From Chara braunii (Eukaryota; Streptophyta; Charophyceae; Charales; Characeae), in assembly GCA_003427395.1 (NCBI GenBank), contig BFEA01000878.1, positions 360,321-405,416 of the forward strand: a DNA stretch of 45,096 nt, in the 5' to 3' direction. The stretch's first letter is position 1. Each line of letters starts with the position of its first letter. The notes beneath the pieces are model-generated. The model was not told the origin of the DNA. It made no database searches and saw only the letters and a list, made by a program, of their open reading frames with translations. The translations under genes and the position numbers were made by a program. Below, piece after piece: positions 32,680 through 42,471 of this stretch.

Positions 32680-33330
32680 AAATGATATGTTGGATGTCTG
32701 GCAGGTGTGCCTCGCCGATGCATGACGAGCAGGTGTCCCACAGAAGTCCATGACAGAGCCCAACGCGCCGTTGTGAAAGGTGGGCGACATCCAGTGGCGC
32801 GGAAAGGTGTGCGACAGTCTTGTTCGGAACCTGTGCTGCGGGTTTTGATTCGAAAAGTTGCGCGACGTAAGTACGAAGAGGAAAGCGTTGAGGTGGGCGA
32901 CATTTGGTAGCGCGTGGAATTGTGCGACAATCTTGTCCGGAACGGCTGCGGTGGTACCTGTGGAGTTGGGAAAGGTGCGCGGCACGGGTACGAGCGTGAG
33001 AAGGTCAACCGCGGCCCGAGCGCCAAGAGTCGGTGGGAAGCTGTGCGGCGCGGTGCGCGAGCGCCAAGAGTCGGCGGGAAGCTGTGCGACACTGGTACGA
33101 GAACGAAAAGGTAAAGTGCGACACTCTCTGATAGGGCGAAGAAACTGAGCGGCACAGGTACGAGAGTGAGAAGGTCAAGTGCGACACACTCTTTGAGAGC
33201 GCCAAGGGGCGGCGAGAAGCTGCGCGGCAGTCGTACGAGAGCGGAAAAGGTCAAGTGCGGCAGTCTTTGACAGCGCCAAGAGCAGCGCGATTGACGAGGT
33301 AAAAAAACTAGTCTTTGAGAGCCTCAAGCA
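32680..33330. repeat. Degenerate GTGCGACA / GCGCCAAGAG repeat region
   Basis: Recurring phrases GTGCGACA, GGTACGAG(A)GCGAAAAGG and AGCGCCAAGAGTCGGCGGGAAGCTG occur at irregular 45-75-bp spacing. It lies directly upstream of the zinc-ribbon gene and may hold its promoter or 5' leader. Frames of up to 207 codons on the minus strand follow the repeat. Confidence 0.6.
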
Positions 33331-33385
33331 GCAGCGGGGGAAGTTTGATAAGGCTCAAGAAGCGCGCATCTGGGTGAGGTGGAAG

Positions 33386-33817
33386 ATGAGTTCGCGGCCT
33401 CCTCTCGGATACCCTACCGGCTATGGCGGCGCCAATGATCGGCCGCCCCAACAGCAGCACGTGGGTTCCAATTATGACCGTTTAGGGGGAGGGGAAGTAG
33501 CTTACAATCAAGCACCGTCCACGCCGTCGCCAGTGTTGGTGGTCCCATCTTCTGGTTCCGCTCCGCCGGCCATCGCCGTCGCGGACAAGCCGAACCTGTC
33601 TTCGTCTCCATCCCCGGCTATGGCGACGGGGCAGCCGATCCACCCGCCGGTGTTATACCCAGAGCATCACCCGGTCCTTGACAGCGGCGGCAACGTGATG
33701 CGCCCTTGTTCGAAGTGCGGCGCGCTCTATCCGCTCCCTACAACCGCTATGACGTGGAGATGCCAGCACTGCAAGAAAATGAATTCCTTGAAACGTGATG
33801 AATGCGTTGTCAGTTAG
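33386..33817 (+). CDS. Small proline-rich protein with LSD1-like zinc ribbon
   Basis: 143 codons from ATG in GGAAGATGAGT; the same frame is open four codons further up but without an ATG. Residues 1-105 are a Pro/Ser/Gly-rich, disordered-looking leader (PPLGYPTGYGG at 5-15, QAPSTPSPVLVVPSSGSAPP at 42-61). Residues 106-134 form a compact zinc ribbon: C108, C111, C126, C129. The spacing CX2CX14CX2C, and L, P, A and R at matching positions, agree with LSD1-type zinc fingers of plants (CxxC...LxYPxGAxxVRCxxC), although the GA is replaced by TA. LSD1-family proteins act in cell-death and stress control, but one divergent finger is too little to assign that role. No signal peptide or membrane segment is seen. 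Other exons could exist upstream. It is the best host gene candidate in the window. Confidence 0.6.
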   Translation: MSSRPPLGYPTGYGGANDRPPQQQHVGSNYDRLGGGEVAYNQAPSTPSPVLVVPSSGSAPPAIAVADKPNLSSSPSPAMATGQPIHPPVLYPEHHPVLDSGGNVMRPCSKCGALYPLPTTAMTWRCQHCKKMNSLKRDECVVS

Positions 33818-34550
33818 TGGAGGATTGATTGAGTGATTGGTTTGATTGGTTGGTTGATTGGTTGATTGATTGATTGATTGATTAATGGATTGATTGGTTA
33901 TGTAAGCGCGCGGAGTCCTTGGAAGAGTCTTTGTAAATGGATCATGCTTCCGGTTGATTGAAGAAGCGATTGATAGATCAATTGGTCACGAATGAAGGAA
34001 AGCGAGGCCTCTTTGTACATGGATCATGCGTTGTCGGTCAACTGCCGACTGATTGATTGGGATTTGATTGGTTGGGATTTGATTGATTGGTCACGAAAGT
34101 GCATGGAGACCATCGAGGACTCTTTGCATTTGTAAATGGATCTTGTCCAGGTCTTCTTGTTACCGAGAGGCGGGATGTTCTTGTAAAGGAGTCCGATAGA
34201 ATGGTGTCCGGATCTTCAACCTCAACCGAAGGCAATTGCAGCTGAAGAGTATTCGCAGAAATTGCTGGCCGGGTAACGTTGGACAGGGAAGGTACGACGC
34301 ACAAGTGTAAAACGGCTGCTGGAGTTGCTCACAGAGAGCTACTCTACGGAGCGTATCCCAATCGAAGAATCAGAAAATCAAACACGGACCGGTCGAAGGA
34401 TCAGGAAGATTAGACACGGACCAATCGAGAGCGATGATTGCGTTTTGGTCGTCTACTCCTCAGTGGCGTGGACGCAAATCTGCTAGCGCAATGAATGATT
34501 CGGGGGAAACAACGAAGCAAGCGCAATAGTCACATAGGCACACAGACAGC
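33818..34550. other. 3' flank of the zinc-ribbon gene with GATT repeats
   Basis: Imperfect GATT/GGTT tetranucleotide repeats occupy 33822-33900, and a second looser set lies at 34050-34095. They probably fall in the 3' UTR or just beyond. No further gene is supported up to the CA/GA repeats. Confidence 0.55.
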
Positions 34551-34585
34551 CACACAGCCACACAGCCACACACACACACACACAG

Positions 34586-34660
<75 letters not shown>

Positions 34661-34980
34661 NNNNNNNNNNNNNNNNNNNNNNNNNNNNNNNNNNNNNNNN
34701 NNNNNNNNNNNNNNNNNNNNNNNNNNNNNNNNNNNNNNNNNNNNNNNNNNNNNNNNNNNNNNNNNNNNNNNNNNNNNNNNNNNNNNNNNNNNNNNNNNNN
34801 NNNNNNNNNNNNNNNNNNNNNNNNNNNNNNNNNNNNNNNNNNNNNNNNNNNNNNNNNNNNNNNNNNNNNNNNNNNNNNNNNNNNNNNNNNNNNNNNNNNN
34901 NNNNNNNNNNNNNNNNNNNNNNNNNNNNNNNNNNNNNNNNNNNNNNNNNNNNNNNNNNNNNNNNNNNNNNNNNNNNNNNN

Positions 34981-35051
<71 letters not shown>
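34551..35051. repeat. (CA)n(GA)n microsatellite around an assembly gap
   Basis: CACA repeats, then GA repeats to 34660, a run of 320 N (34661-34980), then GA repeats to 35051. The gap size is probably nominal; the open frames through it are artefacts. Confidence 0.98.
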
Positions 35052-35056
<5 letters not shown>

Positions 35057-36599
35057 TGAACGAATGATTGAGGATATAATCCAAGGAGCAGGGCATCAGA
35101 ACCAGCATGCTGCGGCTACTGTATGCTGCCTGGAAGTGTGGATAGTCATTAAGGCGAGAGAGTGATTTGTGTCCACAATGGTCCGAGGGTTGGTCTGTGT
35201 GGTGGGCAGAAATGTCTTGTTCCCACATCGGGAGATCGAACAGAATCGAGGGGTGGTCGGTCTGCTGGCCGGAAATGTTTCGTTTTCACATCGGCAGATC
35301 GAACGGATTGGAAGCAATCTTGGTGACGATTTGCTAAACACGATCAGTCTTGGAATGTGCAGAGATTTGCGATTCCGATAGGCATCCGATCTGAAAGAAA
35401 GGAAGCCTCTGGGCAGGGCATACTCTCATTAGAGGACTTCTTTTTTTTGAGAAACTAGAGGACTTTTTCGGCTCAGCGTGGACGTAATTGCGATCAGACA
35501 CACACATGCAGAGGAGTTGGCCGTCATTGGAGTCAAACCCGTCTAGAGAAGTCCTGCCGCCCACTTAGTATGTCCTCAGAGTGATCTTATCGATGGCTGC
35601 TAACCCGAGAGAGCTTGTACGACTGACGAAAGCGAGAAAAAACATCTTCACACTAGGACGTTCTTGACTGCATCTGGCGTTAGTTGCGGTGCGATTCATT
35701 CAAAGCAAGTGCAAGTGTTAGTACATGCTCTTATAGGTCTTCCAGTGTACGGTAGAGAATCGCAGAACCGCAGCGGAGGCAGCAGCTGTAATGTATGCAT
35801 AGCGAATCTTGGCTCTCCCCTGCTCATCAGTTCCCCCCCCCAAAAGCATTACCGTCTGTGTCTGTTACTCTTTGGCTTTGTTTTTTTCGCTTTTCATCTT
35901 CCTCCCAGAAGTTTGCTCCTGTCGCTTATTGGCTTTGTAAATTATAGAGTGAATTGAGGTTGCCAGTGGTGAGCAGCGTCCGTAGGATCCGTGGATCGAA
36001 GGGAGGTGTGGAAAACTGCTTTGTTTACATTGTCGTTTTCTCTCGTCAGTTTCTTTCTTTTTTTTTTTTTTTCCTTTTAATCTTTTATCTGTTGTTTTCT
36101 TTTTTTTTTTCCCTCTCCCATTTTCTTCTTTGTTTTTGCTTTTCTTTTTTTTTTAAGTAGTTTTTTTCAACTTTTTTGAATTCTCGTTTTTTTTTTTTTT
36201 AAGAACGTCAACTTGTTTATATCGAGGCTCTCTCTCTCGGAGGGGAACGAGGCCTCGCACCATGTACTTCTTCTTTTTTTCTTTCTCTTTTTTGAAAATG
36301 ACATTATAAACAGTGCTGGGAAACGGGCCCAGCATCTCTCACATCAGGAAGTTGTGAGCTTGAACGAGCACGCGGCATCTCCGGCCGCGCCCAGGCGCTG
36401 TCACTAAGATCAAAGCAAACAACCAGGGCCATGTCCCACTTGTGGAGGTTTACTTCTGGATTCGATTATGCATGTGTCCCTGCCATCCGGTCTGAAAGTC
36501 TTACGGCCACAGTGTGACCACGTTGAAAAATACACGAAACATGAACTAAACCTTCGATAGTGGGGGACATGGCCCCCAGTCTACACTAACCTAAGCCAC
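35052..36599. other. Unassigned region with a 63-bp in-frame duplication and T-rich tracts
   Basis: 35208-35330 has two copies (period 63) of AAATGTCTTGTTCCCACATC-like sequence ending GATCGAAC. The plus-strand frame 35169-35381 reads through both copies (RNVLFPHREIEQ and GNVSFSHRQIER). It shows no known domain. 36055-36290 is T-rich, and no gene is supported there. Confidence 0.45.
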
Positions 36600-36602
36600 T
36601 AT

Positions 36603-36751
36603 GGGCATCGCCACACCACCGTGCAAAGGAAAAAAGTGAGTGCATCTTCCCGCAGGGAGTGGCAAGATGTGCATCCCTTACTAGGAATAGCAACGGACGC
36701 ATCTTACCGCTTTCATTCATTTTTTGTTTGGACAGTGGTGTGGCGAGGCCC
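36603..36751. mobile_element. 149-bp TIR element of the GCCACACCAC family
   Basis: Left end GGGCATCGCCACACCACCG and right end, reverse complemented, GGGCCTCGCCACACCACTG. TAT flanks both sides (36600-36602 and 36752-36754). It contains TGCATCTTC and AAGATG/GCATCTT motifs in both orientations, as in the 23382 copy. No coding capacity. Confidence 0.7.
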
Positions 36752-36754
36752 TAT

Positions 36755-37309
36755 TTGTGAAAACAAACTGTCTCAGCAGCTGGCAACGCTTTCCCTTCTT
36801 GCTTGCTGGGTGACTGAGGAGAAGCAGAACGGTACTTAAAAAAATCTGTTTAGAATCTGTTTGCAGTTCTCTTAGTAGCAGCCGTGCGCCTTGTGTAGAC
36901 TATCACCTATACCTTATGCTCTCATGTAGGCAATCAACTTAGGCTGTGGCAGTGTAGTTCTACTTGTCAAAATTCCTTCTTTGTAGGTGGGCCCTGCAGC
37001 TTGCTGTCATTACAGTCACAAGTCTGTTCAAACAAACAGCCACAATGTTCAGGGATGCTGGACCGTCTTTCCATTACGTGCTGCTCCCCACCAATAGATG
37101 GGAACCTCCCCTGGAGTGCCAGTAGCATCAGCTCATGTTGGTCTCTGAGGAAGAAGAGAGAAAAAAAAAATAAAAAAATTTCCGTTTTTTCTTCACCGCC
37201 CCGCCTTCATTTCTTATACTTCAAGCTATAATTTTCTTTTCTTTTCTGTTCTTTTCTTTTCTTTTCTTTTTTTTTCTTTTTTTACCAGTATCTGTACTTC
37301 TTCTTCTTC
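36755..37309. other. Spacer, no gene seen
   Basis: Unique-looking DNA followed by CTTTT-rich sequence from about 37230. Frames are short and unrecognised. Confidence 0.45.
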
Positions 37310-37319
37310 TTTTTTTTTN

Positions 37320-37350
<31 letters not shown>

Positions 37351-37442
37351 TACAGTTACTACCCTATGTTCTTCCCTCAAAGTTCCCACCACATGCTAAT
37401 CTTCTCTGTTTCGTTCCAATTTTAACGGATGTCCGGAAGGAC
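37310..37442 (-). pseudogene. Chimeric U6 snRNA retropseudogene with poly(A) tail
   Basis: Read on the minus strand from 37442, about 50 bases correspond to the 5' half of U6 snRNA: a GTCCTTCCGGACATCCG stem-loop, then TAAAATTGGAACGA, then ACAGAGAAGATTAGCATG with the catalytic ACAGAG box. Against plant U6 I count a handful of substitutions and two missing bases. At about 37393 U6 similarity stops. It is followed by some 45 unrelated bases and then a poly(A) run (T run 37310-37347, with an N at 37319). U6 fused to another RNA plus poly(A) is the product expected from template switching by a LINE reverse transcriptase. It would not encode functional U6: the internal stem-loop and the 3' end are absent. 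Confidence 0.78.
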
Positions 37443-37524
37443 AAGATCCCATCTTTCAAAGATCCAACGGATTTAGAAGATTCTCAACAATCCGAGATTC
37501 CTGGATTTGCACACTCTTGAAAAT

Positions 37525-37700
37525 CCAGCGGCCTAGCTCAGTGGGTTAGGCACACAAGTGGCATTCGGGTGACTGCCTGCACCCACCAGCTGTGCTAGTT
37601 CGTGTGATACCTCTGTTGGGTAATCGTAGGGTCTTTGACCAACGCGGGTGTGACTGTGAGGGTGAGTGGGTTGGCCTTAGACACTGCTGCTATTTGATGG
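37525..37700 (+). mobile_element. Possible tRNA-derived SINE
   Basis: GGCCTAGCTCAGTGGGTTAGGC (37530-37551) looks like a tRNA D-arm and A box. Some 55 bases on, TAGTTCGTGTGATAC (37596-37610) is a poor B-box match. A tRNA-like head without a full cloverleaf, followed by unrelated sequence, fits a SINE. No A-rich tail or target duplication was found. It could also be a chance A box. Confidence 0.38.
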
Positions 37701-38891
37701 AGGGTGGGGGATGATGAAAATGGATGTGCAGCTACTGGCAAAATGCTTGGTCTTTGCATGAGCTAGAGCCCTACTTGTGGCCCCACCGCATGGTTGGTTT
37801 TTATGTGAGCTGGAGGCCCGCTTGTGGCCCCACCCCATCTCTGTCGACCACTGTTGGGGCAGGCGCCAACATGAATCCCTCTGGCTAGGTCCTTGCCACA
37901 TCACTCTTGAGACTAAGAAAGGTTTCGGGAGCTGTCAGACATTGTCAAGAGTTTTTGGCCCTTGGCCACACAACACGCTTGGAAGTGTGACTCTCGTGGA
38001 CACGATGCATAAAAGACGCATGTTTTTGTTTCTTTGTTGACACGTGTGCCTGACACCTCTTGAAAATTGAGCGTCCTTCAAGTGCTCGGCTGAGCACGCT
38101 TGACTCCGTGCTCGTCCAAGCATGCTTGAAACCTAGAGTTTTGGTCAGGGATTTCATCGTTTCGAGAGGAACTCCTGAAACCCATTTCTCGGGGTTTTCC
38201 AGTTTCAAAACCGGATATTATATTATGAAAGCTTTAGACGCAAGATATACTCCGTGAGGTGATTACATGAACGTAGATGATACATTTAGAACCGCTCTCT
38301 TTCCATGTCCCTTGGGATGTTACCCGCAAACCTAAAATTGACGGCCCAGTGGCCTCTCCGTCAGTCCCTAACTGTGGTCAGTACTCATACCGTTGGGGTA
38401 CCGAAGGTCTGACACCTCGTGAAAGATTTTCGGGCTAACACTTTAAATCAAGAGGCTGTGGGGCGGTGCAGAGACTCTTGAAAATATGTTTTCAACAGTG
38501 GTGTGGCGAGGTCCTTAGTGAGGACTGTGCTTGCAGGGGTCCCCTCTGTATAGCCTTAGGAGTAGTGGCAGGTAGTTAGTGAAAGGTGATTTTTTTATTT
38601 TTATTTTTTTTGCATCGCTCTTCTCTACTGAATCGACTACTGACTTTCACAGCCAAACTCGAAATCTCCTAAGACTGTGGTAAAATCAATACCGCATTCT
38701 TCGGAGGCCAGACGCCGCCGGACCAAAATGGCTGGCGGCGCCAGCCAAAACAAAAAAAAGAAGTTGTGCGTGTGCTTTGGAAAAGCTTGGTGCGTAGTTC
38801 TTTTCCACCTCTGCAGAGAGAGGCTCGGAGGCACTGGTGGTTGAACACAAAACGACGGGGAAAAGGAAAAGAGAGAAACGAACTGACTGCT
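37701..38891. other. Unassigned region with fragments of TIR elements
   Basis: A 36-bp duplication (GAGCTRGAGSCCYRCTTGTGGCCCC) lies at about 37757-37839. 38495-38514 (ACAGTGGTGTGGCGAGGTCC followed by TTA) is a right end of the TIR families described at 18810 and 36603; a possible but unproven left end GGTCCTTGCCACATCAC lies at 37888. No gene is supported. Confidence 0.45.
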
Positions 38892-39105
38892 GGGTCGCGA
38901 CTCTCACCCGACACTTGAAAATGAGCCACGTGGAGAGGGCGCTCTGCAGATGGAGGAAGCTTGATTTGTCCAGAGTACTCTCGATCGACGGGATGGGATC
39001 TTTCTGACAACTCTCAATCGAGTTTCAAGAGCTTTCCATTGAGAGTGTCGTGGAGGGGTGCACCACTCTCGAGATATGCGAAATTGAGAGTGGTCGAGTG
39101 TGGCC
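38892..39105. mobile_element. Diverged TIR element, relative of 43659-43939
   Basis: The right end, reverse complemented, is GGCCACACTCGACCACTCTC, then AATTTCGCATATCTCGAGAG and GTGCACC. It aligns with the right end of the 43659 element. The left end GGGTCGCGACTCTCACCC is a weaker match. ACTCTC and GAGAGT motifs recur in both orientations. No clear target duplication. Confidence 0.5.
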
Positions 39106-39635
39106 TTGAAGCCAATGCACCACACATCGGCCCGCCCCCAGCTCTGCGCCCGATCCTCCTCTTACCTTCTGGGGCTACCGATTGGTCGTTAGTTGGGATG
39201 ATTGGATCAATGCTGCGAAAGCGAACTTACGCGTGCGCCTTGGACGACCACCCCAATTGGTCGAAAAATGCAGATCGGCCTGCCTCCTTGGATCCTTCTG
39301 GAACCTTTTCCCTTCTTCTGTCCTGATCATCTACAACCCTTCCTGCCCAGATCACACACTGGCACCCCGCCGCCTTCTGCACTGTAAATTCTCGCAGCCC
39401 CTTCCTTTCCTCTTTGATCTTGGCTGCAATGCTGTGCGAGCTATGCACGAAGACGATGGCATTGAACAGGCTCGATGTGCCCAAGTGACGGGGGGAGCGA
39501 TGACGTGAGGTGGGGTTAGGGGTACATGCAGTTGGAGGGAGCGGTGGTGGAGATAGAACGCAGCCAACAGAAGGGCCTTGTGGCTACGGTTGGTTGACGT
39601 TTGGGTTGGCTGGGGGTTGCTCCTGACTGGGGCCG
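39106..39635. other. Spacer, no gene supported
   Basis: GC-moderate DNA with several overlapping frames of about 60-125 codons on both strands. None carries a domain I recognise. Confidence 0.4.
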
Positions 39636-40086
39636 GTCTTGTGGAATTTTGAATAGCGAGGGATTCACTCTTTTCTCCATTGCTGCTTTGTCCAAGTGTT
39701 GTGTGTACTAATTGTGGATACTCGGGCCCATGCATGATGTTGGTTATGAAGGTCTATGGATGCTGAATGTTTCTTTGTCCGGTCTTGTGGAACTTTGAAT
39801 AGCGAGGGATTCACTCTTTTCTCTATTGCTGCTTTGTCCAAGTGTTGTGTGCGCAGTAGACTAAGTGTGGATACTTGGTCGCATGCATGATGTTGGTTAT
39901 GAAGGTCTATGGATGCTGAATGTTTCTTTGTCCGGTCTTGTGGAATTTTGAATAGCGAGGGATTCACTCTTTTCTCTATTGCTGCTTTGTCCAAGTGTTG
40001 TGTGCGCAGTAGACTAAGTTTGGATACTCAGTCGCATGCATGATGTTGGTTATGAAGATCTATGGATGCTGAATGTTTCTTTGTCC
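39636..40086. repeat. Three-unit satellite, 145/153/153 bp
   Basis: Units at 39636-39780, 39781-39933 and 39934-40086 each start GGTCTTGTGGAAYTTTGAAT and end GCTGAATGTTTCTTTGTCC. The first unit lacks 8 bases in the GTGTGCGCAGTAGAC part. Units are nearly identical, so the duplication is recent compared with other repeats here. The third LINE begins at its right edge. Confidence 0.93.
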
Positions 40087-40149
40087 AAGATGCATGGATG
40101 CGGAATGACATCGCAGGTGTAAAGCGCCCGTCGACGCGATCCTGGGGAA

Positions 40150-40691
40150 GGCTGGGGTATCAAACGTATACTTGTATGCATGAGTGTGTTGATTTATGGA
40201 AAGAAAAACATACCTCTCTGATCAACAAGACCCTGGTGATTAACAATATGGTCCTTACCTCTTTTTGGTATAGGTCAGCCTTGGGGCGGTTGGACAAGGC
40301 TGCCCTACGCCCTCTCCAGCAATATTTAGCCGCATTTCTATAGCGGGGTGACCACGAAAACAGAATGTACCCAGCAGAGTTGCATGGTAGGCAACAATCC
40401 AACCCAAAAGCGAAAGGGGGATTGGGCATAATTAACCCGACAACACAGGCCAAGGCACTGGTCATACAATGGCTTAAACGCCTGCTCTTTTGCCCGCACA
40501 TCCCATGGAAAGGGCTGGCCTTGGAGCAAATCTCTAGATTGGCCCTGGAGACACCGGCCCATATCAACCCGCTTACATTGGTTGAAAACAGAGAATGGTC
40601 AATCCCGAGGCGACGGTCTCATCAAAAACTCCCCCGGAACAATTCACCAAGGCAAGAGGCAAAAAAGGACCTACACAACAACCCCTTCTGA
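40150..40691 (+). pseudogene. LINE ORF2 segment after RT, with in-frame stop
   Basis: LINKTLVINNMVLTSFWYRSALGRLDKAALRPLQQYLAAFL is followed by TAG (40341-40343), and the same frame continues RGDHENRMYPAELHG and PKAKGGLGIINPTTQAKALVIQWLKRLLFCP. LINE families have FLW(G/R)G at the stop, so a Trp codon TGG became TAG. GGLGI...QAKAL...WLKRLL is the conserved region between RT and zf-RVT. Confidence 0.72.
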
Positions 40692-41455
40692 CCAGCCCTT
40701 CTACAGCTATGGAGGAACCTCCCCCTACCGGACAAACCCCGACCAGAAAGATGGGAAGAGGTAGCTCGACAGCCACTATTTGGAAATCGAGGGATAACGA
40801 ACTCTAGGGGTCAAGTTCTTCATTGCTTGAACTCCCATGAGTGAAAAGGGGGGTTCTTAGAATAGGGGATATTTGGGATGCGGACAGGAGGGATTGAATC
40901 AACCGAGATCAACTCAAGGAAAAACTGAGATGCTGCCACAGACCAGAAGAAGCGCTAGAAAATATAATAGACCGTGTCCCCCTAAATTGGTGGAAAATTC
41001 TTAAAAAGGGACCCTCGACACAAGAGTCCGATTGGGTAGCAATCCAGGCCCACCAAAGGGAGGTGGGCAACGCGGTGTGCTGTAACCCATAAGGGGCCAG
41101 TGGTGGTAGATACATTCACGATAGGTAATGACAATTTCCTCCAAAAGACCAATCTAGAATAGATACAGTTCGTCGGTGAGGACAAACTCTCAAGAATTAG
41201 GGTGCTGCGGGTGAAGGAAAGATGGGTTGCGTTTTCTCCAGACACACCGATATCCTAACTGCCTCTAGAGTCTAGACACTTTAGAGCGGGTATGGACAAA
41301 CACAAGCCGTAGGGGCAAAACCAGCACTAAAACATTGTACAATATCACTGTTAAAGCAACATACAAACTGCTCCGATAAAAAATCAATCTGCGGGACCAG
41401 GTGGAAAGGAGATGGATGAAACATCTACACGTTAGCAAGGAATAAACCCAATACC

Positions 41456-41953
41456 GTGAAATGGTTCCGGCTGACCAAGAGGAAACCAGCAAATCTGGCC
41501 TCCCTGCAATGGCAGGTGGAACACCGGTGCCGACCAACCAATAACAGGCTGATAGACAAGACCACCCTCGAACAGAGAGGCCTCGCCCTCCCCTGGTGCA
41601 GACTATGCTCCAGTGCATTCCCATCAAGGCAGAAACCAGAAACAATAGAACACATCTTTCTACAATGCCCCGGAGCAGTTTGGCTCTGACGATGGTGGGA
41701 CAGTCTAGGATCAGCTTGGAACAGGGGCACCCTGGCCATGGGACTGGAAAGCCTGGTTGTTTGAAAGATGACCCTCGAGCAGCATGACGACTTCACTCTC
41801 AACATGTTTAAACTAGGACGCAAGGCAGTATTATGGGCACTCTGGAGACGCCGTTGCACCTATGAAGTGGAGGGCGTGAGGTTGGAAGGGTTTTACGAAG
41901 AGTATACAACAACAGATCCATACAAACACAACAGCATGGTGGGAGAAAGTTAA
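41456..41953 (+). pseudogene. LINE zf-RVT and C-terminus, with in-frame stop
   Basis: KWFRLTKRKPANLASLQWQVEHRCRP is followed by LPWCRLC and, further on, ETIEHIFLQCPGAVWL. This is the zf-RVT pattern CX2C...HX4CP. TGA at 41687-41689 stands where Trp is expected (VWLW). The next readable part, FKLGRKAVLWALWRRRCTYEVEGVRLEGFYEEY, is the usual terminal W-x-x-R block and lies after a frame break. Confidence 0.72.
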
Positions 41954-42471
41954 AGCACAAATCAAACACGTTTACACATCGAACGAAATAAAGCAAAAGA
42001 TACAAGAATTCTGGAAAAGCTGGCTTGGGGGGAAACAGGGGGGAGGTTAGGAAAGGTGGAATGGAAAGGGGAAAGAGATGAAAAAGGGAATAAGGAATCG
42101 AAGGCTCCCCAAAGCAAGACTGACTGACAAAGGGGGAAGACGACAGGCCTGAAAGTCAAGAGACTGAGGAATATCTACGAAAAGTAGCTGGACTGCTAGG
42201 GATTATGGATAGAAACAGGCGGCCCCAAAGAAGGGCCGAAGAGGCAGATTTAGCTCACAACTAACACCCCAAGAGTATGAGGTAATTAGGTGCCATAACA
42301 CAATGATTGGGAGAACGAGTTCTTTCTGAATGCCAGCAGGTGCAGCCCCCCACCAATAGATGGAGCAACTGGAGGCTACAACTAGCGGGCGATGCTCGTA
42401 TCACCCCCTCTAGTAGATAGCCAAGGCTTAAAAAAAAAATAATAATAAACTACAAAAAAAAAAAAAAAAAA

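Larger units (their letters stand above)
40087..42471 (+). mobile_element. LINE, 5'-truncated, plus strand
   Basis: From the satellite edge it encodes the region C-terminal to RT, then zf-RVT, and the LINE terminal motif. A run of A at 42430-42438 and A19 at 42453-42471 form the poly(A) tail. Its protein differs from the two minus-strand LINEs, so it is a separate family. Reading frames are broken by stops, including TGG to TAG/TGA changes, and by frameshifts. Confidence 0.75.

Noticed and set aside
32631-33254. Minus-strand frame of 207 codons upstream of the zinc-ribbon gene
   Set aside because: Its repeated ALxxSVxLxLF-like peptides mirror the degenerate DNA repeat.
34495-35228. Long frames on both strands across the gap
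   Set aside because: They consist of translated GA/CA repeats and 320 N.
36250-36420. Reverse-strand GTTCAAGCTC near a T run, possibly another SINE B box
   Set aside because: No A box at a suitable distance, and similarity to the LINE tails is too weak.
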